Of a stretch of 64,000 nucleotides of DNA, positions 25,882-34,632 are shown one piece after another (position 1 is the first letter of the stretch; each line of letters starts with the position of its first letter). The notes under the pieces were generated by a model. That model was not told the DNA's origin and made no database searches. It saw only the letters and a list, made by a program, of their open reading frames with translations. Origin of the DNA: Streptomyces violaceoruber (GTDB lineage: Bacteria; Actinomycetota; Actinomycetes; Streptomycetales; Streptomycetaceae); assembly GCF_033406955.1 (NCBI RefSeq), contig NZ_CP137734.1, forward strand, positions 5,332,001 to 5,396,000. Reading direction: 5' to 3'. The position numbers and the translations under genes were made by a program.

Positions 25882-26739
25882 ATGAAGCTGTTGCGAGTCG
25901 GTACGGCGGGGTCGGAGCGGCCCGCGCTGCTCGACGCCGACGGGACCCTGCGAGACCTGTCGGGCGTCGTGACGGACATCGACGGCGAGCTGCTCGCCGA
26001 CGAGGACGCGCTCGGCCGGATACGGTCCGCCGCCGAGGCCGGTGAGCTGCCCGTCCTGGACGGCACCGGGCTGCGCGTCGGGCCGCCGGTGGGACGCATC
26101 GGCAAGATCGTGTGCATCGGGCTGAACTACCACGACCACGCCCGCGAGACCGGCGCCGAGCCGCCCGCCGAACCGGTCGTCTTCTTCAAGGCGCCGGACA
26201 CGGTGGTCGGGCCGCACGACACGGTGCTCGTGCCGCGCGGGTCCACCAAGACCGACTGGGAGGTGGAGCTGGCGGTCGTCATCGGGCGTACGGCCCGCTA
26301 CCTGGAGTCGGCGGAGGAGGGGCTCGCGTGTGTCGCGGGGTACGCGGTCGCGCACGACGTGTCCGAGCGGGAGTTCCAGATCGAGCGCGGCGGCACCTGG
26401 GACAAGGGCAAGAACTGCGAGACGTTCAACCCGCTGGGCCCGTGGCTGGTGACCGCCGACGAGGTGCCCGACCCGCAGCGGCTGCCGCTGCGGCTGTGGG
26501 TGAACGGCGAACTGAAGCAGGACGGGACGACCGCGGAGCAGATCTTCCCCGTGGGGGAGGTCGTCCGGTACCTGAGCCGGTTCATGGTGCTGCGTCCCGG
26601 TGACGTCATCAACACCGGGACGCCGGCGGGGGTGGCGATGGGGCAGCCCGAGCCGAAGCCCTACCTGCGGGCGGGGGACGTGGTGGAGCTGGAGATCGAG
26701 GGACTGGGGCGGCAGCGGCAGGAACTCAAGGAGGCCTGA
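25882..26739 (+). CDS. Fumarylacetoacetate hydrolase-family protein
   Basis: 285 residues with the FAH/HpcE fold. The metal-binding triad is visible as Glu127 and Glu129 in TDWEVELAVVIG and Asp159 in AHDVSERE. CIGLNYHDHARE marks the start of the catalytic domain, and NTGTPAGVAMGQ and YLRAGDVVELEIEGLG close it. Such enzymes hydrolyse or decarboxylate 2,4-dioxo or acylpyruvate compounds in aromatic catabolism. The start ATG at 25882 follows GGGGAT. It stands alone, so the substrate is not indicated. Confidence 0.9.
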   Translation: MKLLRVGTAGSERPALLDADGTLRDLSGVVTDIDGELLADEDALGRIRSAAEAGELPVLDGTGLRVGPPVGRIGKIVCIGLNYHDHARETGAEPPAEPVVFFKAPDTVVGPHDTVLVPRGSTKTDWEVELAVVIGRTARYLESAEEGLACVAGYAVAHDVSEREFQIERGGTWDKGKNCETFNPLGPWLVTADEVPDPQRLPLRLWVNGELKQDGTTAEQIFPVGEVVRYLSRFMVLRPGDVINTGTPAGVAMGQPEPKPYLRAGDVVELEIEGLGRQRQELKEA

Positions 26740-26764
26740 GCGCAGGGTCCGTCGGCGCGGGTGG

Positions 26765-26870
26765 CCTGCCCGTGCGACGACGGCGGCCACGGCAGCCACG
26801 GCGACGACGGCGATCAGGGCGATCACGGGGGTGACGACGGGCACGACGGCGGTTACGACTACGGCACCGG
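26765..26870. repeat. Gly/Asp-type low-complexity tract
   Basis: The sequence is built of short units such as GACGGCGATCAGGGCGATCAC. In one plus frame it reads as Gly/Asp/His-rich peptide (DDGDQGDHGGDDGHDGG). No ribosome binding site or protein context supports a gene, so I list it as simple sequence between the FAH gene and the LLM gene. Confidence 0.4.
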
Positions 26871-26995
26871 TCCCGCACCGGCTCCGGCTCCCCGTACGGA
26901 ACCAAGTAGCGGCGGCGCGGCCCGGACGCACACCACGCCGGTCGCGGGGATCTCACCCCGCGGCCGGCGTGGGCGCGTTCACCCCGTGCCCGCCG

Positions 26996-27868
26996 TCACG
27001 CCAGGAGCGCGGCGAGCCGGCGCCAGCCCTCCCGCGGGAGGCGGGCCATGTCGTCCGTCACCAGCTGGAGGGCCACGTGATCGGCGCCCGCGGCGTGGAA
27101 GGCGTCGATGCGGGCGCGGATCGTGGCCTCGTCGCCCCAGGCGAACACGGCGTCGATGAGGCGGTCGCTGCCGCCGCCGGTCACGTCGTCGTCCGTGAAG
27201 CCGAGGTTCAGGAAGTTCTTCGTGTAGTTCGGCAGCTTCAGGTACATGGCGAGGTAGGCGCGGGCCGTCGCACGGGCGCGGGACGGGTCCGCGTCGAGGA
27301 CGACCTTGAACTCCGGGGCCAGCAGCGGGCCCTCGCCGAGCCGCTCGCGGGCCTGCGCGGTGTGCTCCGGGGTGACCAGGTACGGGATCGCGCCCGCCGC
27401 CCGGTCCCGGGACAGGTCCAGCATCTTCGGGCCGAGCGCCGCCAGCACCCGGTGCCCGGAGCGCATCCCGGCCCGGTCCAGCTCGTCCAGGTAGCCGACC
27501 ATCGTCGAGTACGGGCGGCGGTACCCCTCCACGCGCGGGCCGTGGCTGACCCCGAGGCCGAGCACGAAGCGGCCCGGGTGGGAGACCTCCAGCTCGGCGA
27601 AGCCCGCCGCCGCCTCGGACGGCTTGTGCTCCCAGATGCTCTGGATGCTGGTGCCGACCACGATCCGCTCCGTCGCCCGGATCAGCGGGGCGGCGTGCCG
27701 GGCGGCGCTGTTGCCGCCGAGCCACAGGGCGCCGTAGCCGAGCCGCTCCAGCTCGGCGGCGGCCTCGGCGCGTTCCGCCGCGCCCTCCGGGTCCTCCGCG
27801 CGCAGCTGGACGCTCCAGACGCCGTACCGTCCGACCGATTCCTTCAGGGAAGCCGTCGCCTCGTTCAT
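26996..27868 (-). CDS. F420-dependent LLM-class oxidoreductase
   Basis: 290 residues with a bacterial luciferase-like TIM barrel of the TIGR03620/F420 type. YGALWLGGNSAA, RIVVGTSIQSIWEHKP and GRFVLGLGVSHGPRVEGYRRPYSTM trace the cofactor- and substrate-binding loops; AGADHVALQLV closes the barrel. Such enzymes pass hydride to or from F420 on unknown substrates. The gene is monocistronic, followed by the leftward UPF0303-like/Gfo operon on the same strand. Confidence 0.85.
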   Translation of the reverse strand: MNEATASLKESVGRYGVWSVQLRAEDPEGAAERAEAAAELERLGYGALWLGGNSAARHAAPLIRATERIVVGTSIQSIWEHKPSEAAAGFAELEVSHPGRFVLGLGVSHGPRVEGYRRPYSTMVGYLDELDRAGMRSGHRVLAALGPKMLDLSRDRAAGAIPYLVTPEHTAQARERLGEGPLLAPEFKVVLDADPSRARATARAYLAMYLKLPNYTKNFLNLGFTDDDVTGGGSDRLIDAVFAWGDEATIRARIDAFHAAGADHVALQLVTDDMARLPREGWRRLAALLA

Positions 27869-27975
27869 CGCTTGCGATCCCTCCGGTGGGCACCGTGATC
27901 AACCTGCGTGTCTGCCTGCCAAACCACGGGTACCCACCGCTGATTCCCCGGCCACGCCGCCCGGGGCCGGTCGGG

Positions 27976-28452
27976 CTACTCGCCGAGAAAACGCTCCAGC
28001 GCCTCGACCACCAGCCGGTGGTCCTCCACCTGCGGCAGCCCGGAGACCGTCACCGCGCCGACGACGCCGACGCCGACGACGGTGACCGGGAAGGAGCCGC
28101 CGTGCGCCGCGTACGCGTCGGGGTCGAGCCGCGAGGACTCCTCGAACGTCGTGCCCTTGGCCCGGAAGCGGGAGCCGACCAGGTACGAGGCCGAGCCGTA
28201 CCGCTCCACGACGCGGCGCTTGCGGGCGATCCAGGCGTCGTTGTCGGGGGCCGAGCCGGGCAGCGCGGCGTGGAAGAGCTGCTGCCCGGCACGGTGGATG
28301 TCGATGGCGACCGGGGCCTCGCGCTCCCGGGCCAGTTCGACGAGCAGGGAGCCCAGCGCCCACGCGTCGTCGTTCGTGAACCGGCGGAAGACCAGGCGGC
28401 GTTCCTGCTCCTCCAGCTCCGCCACGGTGGGTGCCGTCGGTGCCGTGCTCAC
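27976..28452 (-). CDS. Heme-degrading-domain protein, UPF0303/GlcG-like
   Basis: 158 residues of the DUF336/HbpS-like family: FTNDDAWALGSLLVELARE, VAIDIHRAGQQLFHAALPG, NDAWIARKRRVVERYGSASY, GGSFPVTVVGVGVVGAVTVSGLPQVEDHRLVVEAL in outline. The GTG start at 28452 overlaps the stop of the upstream oxidoreductase gene (GTGA), so the pair is translationally coupled. Members of this family bind heme or small ligands. Here the pairing with a Gfo/Idh/MocA enzyme is common in streptomycetes, and both are presumably controlled by the divergent ROK regulator. Confidence 0.85.
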   Translation of the reverse strand: MSTAPTAPTVAELEEQERRLVFRRFTNDDAWALGSLLVELAREREAPVAIDIHRAGQQLFHAALPGSAPDNDAWIARKRRVVERYGSASYLVGSRFRAKGTTFEESSRLDPDAYAAHGGSFPVTVVGVGVVGAVTVSGLPQVEDHRLVVEALERFLGE

Positions 28453-29531
28453 AGGGACACCACCACTCCGTCGCGGGCGGACCGGCGGGCCGCCTCCAGT
28501 ACGTCCAGGGCGGCGGCCGCCGCCAGCGCGTCCACCGGGTTCGGGCCGCCCTCGCGCAGGGCCTTCGCCACGGCCGCGTAGTACGCGGGGTAGTCGCCCG
28601 CGACGGTCGCCGCCACCTGCCCGCCGCCGGTCAGCGGGGACTCCCCGGCGCCGACGCGGCCCCACAGCGACTCGTCCTCCTCGCCCCAGCCGGGACCCGG
28701 CCGCTTGCCCTCGCGCAGCGCCGCCTCCTGCGGGTCGAGGCCGTGCTTGACGTAGCCCGCCTTCGAGCCGAGCACCCGGAAACGGGGGCCGAGCTGGGCG
28801 GCGGTGGAGGAGACGTAGAGATGGGAGCGGACGCCGTTCGCGTGCGTGAGCGCGAGGAACGTGTCGTCGTCCGCCTCCGCGCCCGCCCGCCGGACCACGG
28901 ACTCGGCGTACACCTGCGTGACCGGGCCGAAGAGGACCAGGGCCTGGTCGACGACGTGGCTGCCGAGGTCGTACAGCAGACCGCCGATCTCCGACGGGTC
29001 GCCGGACTCGCGCCAGCCGCCCTTCGGCTTCGGCCGCCAGCGCTCGAAGCGGGACTCGAAGCGCCACACCTCGCCCAGCGCGTCCTCGGCGAGCAGCTGG
29101 CGCAGGGTGAGGAAGTCGTTGTCCCAGCGGCGGTTCTGGAAGACGGAGAGCAGCAGGCCGCGCTCCTCGGCCAGGGCGGCCAGCGCACGTGCCTCGGCCG
29201 CCGTGCCCGCCACCGGCTTGTCCACCACCACCGGCAGACCGGCCTCCAGGGCCCGGGTCGCGAGCGGTACGTGCGTCTTGTTCGGGGACGCCACGACGAC
29301 CAGGTCCAGCTCGGCGGCACGGTCGAACAGCTCGTCGGGCGTGGCGACGGTGCGCACGTCCGGGAACTCGGCGCGGGCCTGCTGCTGCCGCTCCGGGTTC
29401 GAGGTGACGACCGTGTCCAGGGCCAGGCCCTCGGTGGCGGCGATCAGCGGGGCGTGGAAGACGGAGCCCGCGAGCCCGTAGCCGACGAGGCCGACGCGCA
29501 GCGGGGGAGTGCCGGGAGGGGTAGCAGTCAT
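28449..29531 (-). CDS. Gfo/Idh/MocA-family oxidoreductase
   Basis: 360 residues. The N-terminal Rossmann fold has LRVGLVGYGLAGSVFHAPLI (GxGxxG variant), and VVVASPNKTHVPLATRALEAGLPVVVDKPVAG contains the family's catalytic-site Lys in DKP. The C-terminal alpha/beta domain includes GGLLYDLGSHVVDQALVLFG with the conserved Asp and His. It is an NAD(P)-dependent sugar or polyol dehydrogenase of unknown substrate. The ATG at 29531 is preferred over one 12 codons upstream, which would lie inside the operator. It is divergent from the ROK gene. Confidence 0.9.
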   Translation of the reverse strand: MTATPPGTPPLRVGLVGYGLAGSVFHAPLIAATEGLALDTVVTSNPERQQQARAEFPDVRTVATPDELFDRAAELDLVVVASPNKTHVPLATRALEAGLPVVVDKPVAGTAAEARALAALAEERGLLLSVFQNRRWDNDFLTLRQLLAEDALGEVWRFESRFERWRPKPKGGWRESGDPSEIGGLLYDLGSHVVDQALVLFGPVTQVYAESVVRRAGAEADDDTFLALTHANGVRSHLYVSSTAAQLGPRFRVLGSKAGYVKHGLDPQEAALREGKRPGPGWGEEDESLWGRVGAGESPLTGGGQVAATVAGDYPAYYAAVAKALREGGPNPVDALAAAAALDVLEAARRSARDGVVVSL

Positions 29532-29539
29532 GCGTCCTA

Positions 29540-29562
29540 CTTTCGCAACGGTGTTGCCAAAG
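29540..29562. promoter_or_regulatory. Operator between the Gfo/Idh/MocA and ROK genes
   Basis: An inverted repeat of CTTTCGCAAC and GTTGCCAAAG around a GGT spacer, with a single mismatch in the arms. It lies just upstream of the leftward ATG and 25 bases before the rightward GTG. Palindromes of this type are typical operators of ROK repressors, so autoregulation plus control of the oxidoreductase pair is likely. Confidence 0.75.
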
Positions 29563-29587
29563 TGCAAGCGCCGGAGACAATGGGGGT

Positions 29588-30808
29588 GTGAACAGGACGA
29601 TCGGCGGAGGCACGGGGGCGCGCACGCGGACCGGCGAGGGCGGCGCCAATCTGCTCGCCCTGCGCAGCCACAACACCGCCCTGGTGCTCGACCTGCTGCG
29701 CGGCGCCGGTGCCGGGGGGATCAGCCGGCTGGAGCTCGCCGAGCGCACGGGGCTCACCCCGCAGGCGGTCAGCAAGATCACCGCCCGGCTCCGGGGCGAG
29801 GGCCTGGCCGCCGAGGCCGGACGCCGCGCGTCCACCGGCGGCAAGCCGCGCACGGTGCTGCGCCTGGTGCCCGGGGCGGGCCACGCCCTCGGCGTCCACC
29901 TGGACCGCGACGAGCTGCGTGCGGTGCTGGTCGACCTCGACGGCACCGTGGTGGCGGAGCGGCGCGCCCCGCTGGACCTGGGCGCGGGCGCGGAGACCCT
30001 GCTGGAAGGGGTGGCGCGGGCGGCGGAGGAACTCGCGGCGGAGGGGCTGGCGCCTGCCGTCCCGCAGGATGCGGGCGCTCGGCCGCCGGGCGGTGCTCTC
30101 GCCGCCGCTCCCACCCTCCTCGGGCTCGGGGCCGCCCTTCCCGGGCCGCTCGACCATGTCCGCGGTGTGCTGCACCGCGTCACCGGCTTCCCGGAGTGGG
30201 ACGGCTACCCGCTGCGGGACGCGCTGGAGCGGCGGCTGGGCGTGCCGGTCGTCGTCGACAAGGACACCAACGCGGCGGCGCTCGGCCTGGCGGTCGGCGG
30301 CGCGGGGAACGAGGAGTCCGGCGGCGGCGCCGGGGCCGGGTCCTTCGCGTATCTGCACCTCGGTACGGGACTCGGCGCCGGGCTCGTCTTCGGCGGCGGC
30401 GTGCACCGGGGGGCCCGGACCGGCGCCGGGGAGTTCGGGCACCAGGTCGTCCAGCTCGACGGGCCGCCCTGCACCTGCGGCGCACGGGGCTGCATAGAGG
30501 CCCTGTGCCTGGCCGCCGTCGCCCGCGGGGACCTCGCGGAGGCGGCAAGGGTGCTGGGCACGGGCGCCGCGAACCTCGCCGGGCTGCTGGACATCGACCA
30601 GGTGCTGCTGGGCGGCCGTACCGTCGCCGCCGCGCCCGAGGCCTTCGTCCAGGGCGTCGGCGCGGTCCTCGACGCCCGCGCCCGGCGCGAGGGCGGTCAC
30701 GACGGCGCCGTACCGGTGCGGCTCGCGCCGGGCGGGCCGCGCGGCGTCGCGGAGGGCGCGGCCCAACTGCTGCTCGCCCCCCTCTTCGGCCGGGGGGACG
30801 GCGGCTGA
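29588..30808 (+). CDS. ROK-family transcriptional regulator
   Basis: 406 residues. An N-terminal winged HTH (NTALVLDLLRGAGAGGISRLELAERTGLTPQAVSKITARL outlines it) precedes a ROK sugar-kinase-like domain with LGVHLDRDELRAVLVDLDG, the phosphate-loop equivalent LHLGTGLGAGLVFGG, and the zinc motif CTCGARGCIEA. The GTG start at 29588 follows GGGGGT. The position of the operator and the divergent sugar-type dehydrogenase suggest a repressor relieved by a sugar or sugar phosphate. Confidence 0.9.
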   Translation: MNRTIGGGTGARTRTGEGGANLLALRSHNTALVLDLLRGAGAGGISRLELAERTGLTPQAVSKITARLRGEGLAAEAGRRASTGGKPRTVLRLVPGAGHALGVHLDRDELRAVLVDLDGTVVAERRAPLDLGAGAETLLEGVARAAEELAAEGLAPAVPQDAGARPPGGALAAAPTLLGLGAALPGPLDHVRGVLHRVTGFPEWDGYPLRDALERRLGVPVVVDKDTNAAALGLAVGGAGNEESGGGAGAGSFAYLHLGTGLGAGLVFGGGVHRGARTGAGEFGHQVVQLDGPPCTCGARGCIEALCLAAVARGDLAEAARVLGTGAANLAGLLDIDQVLLGGRTVAAAPEAFVQGVGAVLDARARREGGHDGAVPVRLAPGGPRGVAEGAAQLLLAPLFGRGDGG

Positions 30809-30937
30809 GACCGGTCGGCGCCGACAGGCCCCGGCCCGTCACCCGGGTCTGCGGACATCCCTGCGTGGACTATCCGAACGACCAAGCCCCCGGGGGCCCC
30901 GGGCCCCGGCCGCTCCGGGACTCCCGAGCACGGGCGC

Positions 30938-31282
30938 GTGCCGAAGCAGCACGCCGTCAAGGCGCGGATCGACCGTCTCGTCGGTGAGCTGGGGGAGGGC
31001 AGCGCGATCCCCACCGAGCGGGACCTGTCCGAGCGCCACGGGGTCGCCCGCGAGACCGTGCGGCAGGCCCTGCGGGAACTCCTCCCGGAGGGCAGGCTGC
31101 GCCGCCGGGAACGCGGCACCGTCGTGGCCGGACCCAAGCCGGCGCAGCCGTTGTCCCTGGCCGGCCGCACCGAGGGCGTCCGGCGCCAGGGGCGTACCCT
31201 CGGCCGTGCGCTCGTCACCCTCGACCGCTTCCACTGTTGTGCAGATGCGCAGGGCCACCACCCTCGGCCCTCACCGAGCTGA
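30938..31282 (+). pseudogene. Truncated GntR-type regulator
   Basis: The first 80 codons encode a good GntR winged HTH (AVKARIDRLVGELGEGSAIPTERDLSERHGVARETVRQALREL). The following UTRA ligand domain is missing: the frame goes out of register after about residue 95 (FHCCADAQGHHPRP) and stops. Directly after, in another frame, comes the end of a substrate-binding protein. This looks like a deletion that fused the regulator to the tail of a transporter gene. Whether the HTH fragment is still made is unknown. Confidence 0.6.
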
Positions 31283-31377
31283 TGGACGGTGTGCAGGTCT
31301 TCGAGCCCGACTGGAACGGCATCGAGGAGAACCTGACCTCCTCCATCGGCGCCTGGAAGGAAGCCACCGGAAGCTGA
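31270..31377 (+). pseudogene. C-terminal remnant of an ABC substrate-binding protein
   Basis: The frame ending at 31377 reads LMDGVQVFEPDWNGIEENL and then a WKEATGS end. That is the usual C-terminus of Fe/thiamine/2-aminoethylphosphonate-type periplasmic-binding proteins. No start, signal or body remains. Together with the truncated GntR gene before it and the HAD phosphatase after it, it suggests that a transport operon was lost by internal deletion. Confidence 0.5.
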
Positions 31378-31452
31378 GACGGCCGTTCCCACAAGATCCC
31401 GCACTGTCTAGGCTGGGGCGCACGCAGGACCGCGCAGGCAGGAGACCCGCAC

Positions 31453-32232
31453 ATGGCAGACCGCAAGCCCATCGAGTCGTGGCTCACCGACATGGACGGG
31501 GTCCTCATCCACGAAGGCGTGCCGATCCCCGGAGCCGACGCCTTCATCAAGAGGCTCCGCGAGTCAGGCAAGCCCTTCCTGGTCCTGACCAACAACTCGA
31601 TCTACACCCCGCGCGACCTGCACGCCCGGCTGCGCCGCATGGGGCTGGAAGTGCCGATCGAGTCCATCTGGACCTCGGCGCTGGCCACCGCCCAGTTCCT
31701 GGAGGACCAGCGGCCCGGCGGCTCGGCGTACGTCATCGGCGAGGCGGGACTGACCACGGCCCTGCACGACATCGGCTACATCCTCACCGACCACGACCCC
31801 GACTACGTGGTCCTCGGCGAGACCCGCACCTACTCCTTCGAGGCCATGACGAAGGCGGTACGGCTGATCAACGCCGGCGCCCGCTTCATCTGCACCAACC
31901 CCGACGAGACCGGCCCCTCCACCGAGGGGCCGCTCCCGGCGACCGGCGCGGTGGCCGCCCTGATCACCAAGGCGACCGGCAAGCAGCCGTACTTCGCGGG
32001 CAAGCCCAACCCGCTGATGATGCGCACCGGGCTCAACGCGATCGGCGCCCACTCCGAGACCAGCGCGATGATCGGCGACCGCATGGACACCGACGTGCTG
32101 GCCGGCATGGAGGCCGGGATGCAGACCTTCCTGGTGCTGACCGGTCTGACCCGGCCCGAGCAGGTCGAGAACTTCCCGTACCGCCCGTCCCAGGTGGTCG
32201 ACTCCATCGCGGACCTCGTGGAACGGGTCTGA
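31453..32232 (+). CDS. HAD-IIA family phosphatase
   Basis: 259 residues. Motif I is LTDMDGVLIHEG, with nucleophile Asp and acid/base Asp. Motif II is LTNNS. Motif III Lys is in FAGKPNPLMM, and motif IV is IGDRMDTDVLAGMEAGM. The C2 cap between motifs II and III places it in the NagD/glycerol-3-phosphate/4-nitrophenyl-phosphate group. AGGAGA precedes the ATG. It follows remnants of a regulator and a transporter that may once have belonged to the same organophosphate or phosphonate operon. The present substrate is unknown. Confidence 0.9.
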   Translation: MADRKPIESWLTDMDGVLIHEGVPIPGADAFIKRLRESGKPFLVLTNNSIYTPRDLHARLRRMGLEVPIESIWTSALATAQFLEDQRPGGSAYVIGEAGLTTALHDIGYILTDHDPDYVVLGETRTYSFEAMTKAVRLINAGARFICTNPDETGPSTEGPLPATGAVAALITKATGKQPYFAGKPNPLMMRTGLNAIGAHSETSAMIGDRMDTDVLAGMEAGMQTFLVLTGLTRPEQVENFPYRPSQVVDSIADLVERV

Positions 32233-32335
32233 AACGCGGATTTCCTCCGCATGACCCGATTGGAGCAGCCCCGGCGCCGCGCAGGATGCGGTACCGGGGC
32301 CGGCGGGGGAGCCTCCAGGTAACTGGAGGTACACG

Positions 32336-32890
32336 ATGGGCTCACTGAAAGTCACCCTCTGTGCGGGTGCCGCGCTGGTCACCGCGTGGTGCGCACCGGC
32401 GGCCTACACCTACGCGGCGGACGGCGGCGCCGTCTCCGTGTCGCCGTCCTCGCCCGCCCCCGGCACCGACGTCACGCTCCGCGTGCCGGACTGCACCGAG
32501 AAGACGGCCGTCGCCGTGTCCGCGGCCTTCGAGTCGGACGTACGGCTCAGCCTGGCCGCGGGGGACGGCATCCTCGTCGGCTCCAGCCAGGTCCGCACCA
32601 GCGTGCGGGCCGGTGCGTACGCCGTGCAGGTCAAGTGCGGCGAGCAGGCGCGCAAGGGCACCATCACCGTCCGCGACGAGCGGCGCCCGACCGCACCCGC
32701 CTCGCCCGTCGCCCCCGTCGACGCGGGCGGCGGCGGCACCGCGGAGCTGGCCGCCTCGGACGCCGGGGACGGGGCGCGCGTCGATCCCCCCGGCACGGCG
32801 CACACCGTGACCGGCCTGGTGCTCGCGGGCATCGCCGCCGTCGCCGTGGCACTGCGCAGCGTCCGCAGCCGGAGCCGCGGGACGGACTGA
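32336..32890 (+). CDS. Secreted, membrane-anchored protein next to sortase
   Basis: 184 residues. A signal peptide (MGSLKVTLCAGAALVTAWCA, cleavage near AYA-ADG) is followed by a beta-rich exported domain with a disulfide-capable Cys pair (VPDCTEK and VQVKCGEQ), a Pro/Gly-rich stalk and a C-terminal hydrophobic helix plus basic tail (VLAGIAAVAVALRSVRSRSR). There is no LPxTG/LAxTG motif, so it is probably anchored by its helix rather than sorted. It lies two bases upstream of the sortase gene and is surely co-transcribed. Confidence 0.75.
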   Translation: MGSLKVTLCAGAALVTAWCAPAAYTYAADGGAVSVSPSSPAPGTDVTLRVPDCTEKTAVAVSAAFESDVRLSLAAGDGILVGSSQVRTSVRAGAYAVQVKCGEQARKGTITVRDERRPTAPASPVAPVDAGGGGTAELAASDAGDGARVDPPGTAHTVTGLVLAGIAAVAVALRSVRSRSRGTD

Positions 32891-32892
32891 CC

Positions 32893-33633
32893 ATGTCCGA
32901 ACAGGACGAGCAGGACACCGCACGGAAGCCCACGCCGGAGTCCACGCCGGCGCCCACACCGCCGCCCGCCGCCCCCGGCGGGCGCCTGGTCACCGGCATC
33001 GCCTGGGTGGTGCTGCTCCTCGGGCTGTGGCTCTGGGGCCGCGAGGCCACCGACGTGCGCGAGGGCATATCCCGGCCGGCCACCGGAGACATGGCTGCGG
33101 CCGGGCGGCCCCCCGACGTCCCCCTGCCCCCGGCCCACGCGCCCCTCGACGACGCCCGGCCGCAGCGGCTCGACGTCCCCGGACTCGACATCGACGCCCC
33201 CGTCGTGGCCCGCGGCCTCGACGCCGAGGGCGCCATCGAACCACCGCCCTTCGACCAGCCCGGCACCGTCGGCTGGTACGCGGCCGGGGTCACCCCCGGA
33301 GCCGTCGGGACCGCCCTGATGGTCGGCCACGTCGACACCGAGACCCGGCCCGCCGTGTTCTACCAGCTCAGCACCCTCGAACCCGGCCAGACGATCCGGG
33401 TGGCCCGCGACGACGACGAGGTCGCCGAGTTCACCGTCGACGACGTCCAGGTCCTCACCCGCGACGGCTTCGACGCCCAGCAGGCCTACGGGCCCCGCGA
33501 CACGGGCCGCTCCGAGCTCCGCCTCATCACCTGCGGCGGCACCTTCGACCAGACCACCGACAGCTACACGGCCAACGTCGTCGTCTCCGCCTACCTGACG
33601 GGAACCGGCGCCGACGGCCACGTCACCCGGTGA
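32893..33633 (+). CDS. Class F sortase
   Basis: 246 residues. A short cytoplasmic Pro-rich leader precedes one membrane helix (IAWVVLLLGLWLWG) and an extracellular sortase domain. His146 in MVGHVDT and Cys214 in LITCGGTFD are the catalytic pair; GGTFDQTTDSYTANVVV is the class F strand that follows. Class F enzymes of actinobacteria cleave sorting signals and join proteins to the wall or act as housekeeping sortases. It is translated just after the secreted partner, and its end overlaps the end of the convergent lysR gene by 11 bases. Confidence 0.9.
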   Translation: MSEQDEQDTARKPTPESTPAPTPPPAAPGGRLVTGIAWVVLLLGLWLWGREATDVREGISRPATGDMAAAGRPPDVPLPPAHAPLDDARPQRLDVPGLDIDAPVVARGLDAEGAIEPPPFDQPGTVGWYAAGVTPGAVGTALMVGHVDTETRPAVFYQLSTLEPGQTIRVARDDDEVAEFTVDDVQVLTRDGFDAQQAYGPRDTGRSELRLITCGGTFDQTTDSYTANVVVSAYLTGTGADGHVTR

Positions 33634-34516
33634 GCGGTCCCGTGTCCCGGGCCGCCGTCGCGAGGGCACGGACCAGCGCCGTCTCCCCGGCCGTCGGCCA
33701 GATCAGGGCCCAGCTCGCCGTCGGCGCGTCGTACGGGCGGAGATAACGCAGGCCGCGCCACTGGTAATAGCGCGCGGCGTCGCCGTGGACGAGGCTGATC
33801 GCCCCGCCCGCCGCGACCACGGCGGCGAGTTCCTGGAACGAGGCGACCTTCGGGCCGCGCCGGGTGGGCCGGCCGCCGGGGGTGTGGGTGGGCACGAGCG
33901 TCTGCTGCCAGTACTCGGGGATGGGGGTGGCGGAGTGCGGCAGGGGCCAGTCGGCCAGGTCCTCCATGCTGACGGCGTCGCGGCGGGTGAGGGGATGGTC
34001 GGTGGCGACCATGAGAAGCAGCGGTTCGGTCACGACGACGGGGCCGACGGTGAGATCCGGTTCACGGACGGGCAGCCAGGCGGTCGCCACGTCCACCGAG
34101 CCGTTGCGGAGCGGGCCGAAGGGGTCCGTGAAGATGACCTCCTGAATGCGCAGGGCGACCTCGGGGTGCCGGCCGCGGAACAGGTCGAGCAGGTGCGCGT
34201 GGTCGTGTGCCTGGGAACCGTGCAGGCCGAGAGTCAGCGTGCCCGTCGAGCCTCGGGCGGCAGCGGTGGCCGCGCGGGTGCCGTCGAGTATCCGCTGGTA
34301 GCCCGCGCCGAGATCGCGCCGCAGTTGTGCGCCGATGGCGGTCAGCTCGACCTTGCGGCTGCTCCGGGCGAAGAGGGGCGCCCCGATCCTGCGTTCCTGC
34401 TTGGCGATCGACTGGCTGATTCGCGCCGGCGACACGTGCAGCCGGTCCGCGGTCCGGCCGAAGTGCAGCTCCTCGGCCAGCGTCAAGAAGATCTCGATGT
34501 CCCGTAGTTCCACCAC
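33623..34516 (-). CDS. LysR-family transcriptional regulator
   Basis: 297 residues. The N-terminal HTH is classic (MVELRDIEIFLTLAEELHFGRTADRLHVSPARISQSIAKQERRIGAPLF outlines it), followed by a two-lobed effector domain (GTLTLGLHGS to ISLVHGD). This subgroup resembles regulators of oxidoreductase or drug-resistance genes. It is divergent from a lipoprotein gene, with a TAAC-N6-GTTA site in between. Its target is not evident. Confidence 0.9.
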   Translation of the reverse strand: MVELRDIEIFLTLAEELHFGRTADRLHVSPARISQSIAKQERRIGAPLFARSSRKVELTAIGAQLRRDLGAGYQRILDGTRAATAAARGSTGTLTLGLHGSQAHDHAHLLDLFRGRHPEVALRIQEVIFTDPFGPLRNGSVDVATAWLPVREPDLTVGPVVVTEPLLLMVATDHPLTRRDAVSMEDLADWPLPHSATPIPEYWQQTLVPTHTPGGRPTRRGPKVASFQELAAVVAAGGAISLVHGDAARYYQWRGLRYLRPYDAPTASWALIWPTAGETALVRALATAARDTGPLTG

Positions 34517-34537
34517 TTGCCCCCGGCCCGTCAGCGT

Positions 34538-34551
34538 TAACTCCTGGGTTA
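34538..34551. promoter_or_regulatory. Candidate LysR-type binding site
   Basis: TAAC and GTTA arms lie six bases apart (TAACTCCTGGGTTA) in the 116-base divergent region, 22 bases upstream of the lysR ATG. The form is close to a LysR T-Nx-A box. Confidence 0.4.
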
Positions 34552-34632
34552 TCAGACCATGTGCAACGGGAGATTGTTCGCGCCCTCCCCGCCCCGCATC
34601 CTTGGTCGGACGCAGGGCGGCAAGGAGAAGAA

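Noticed and set aside
26761..27159. Gly/Asp-rich ORF between the FAH and LLM genes
   Set aside because: Low-complexity repeat translation with no ribosome binding site, and it overlaps the end of the well-supported LLM gene.
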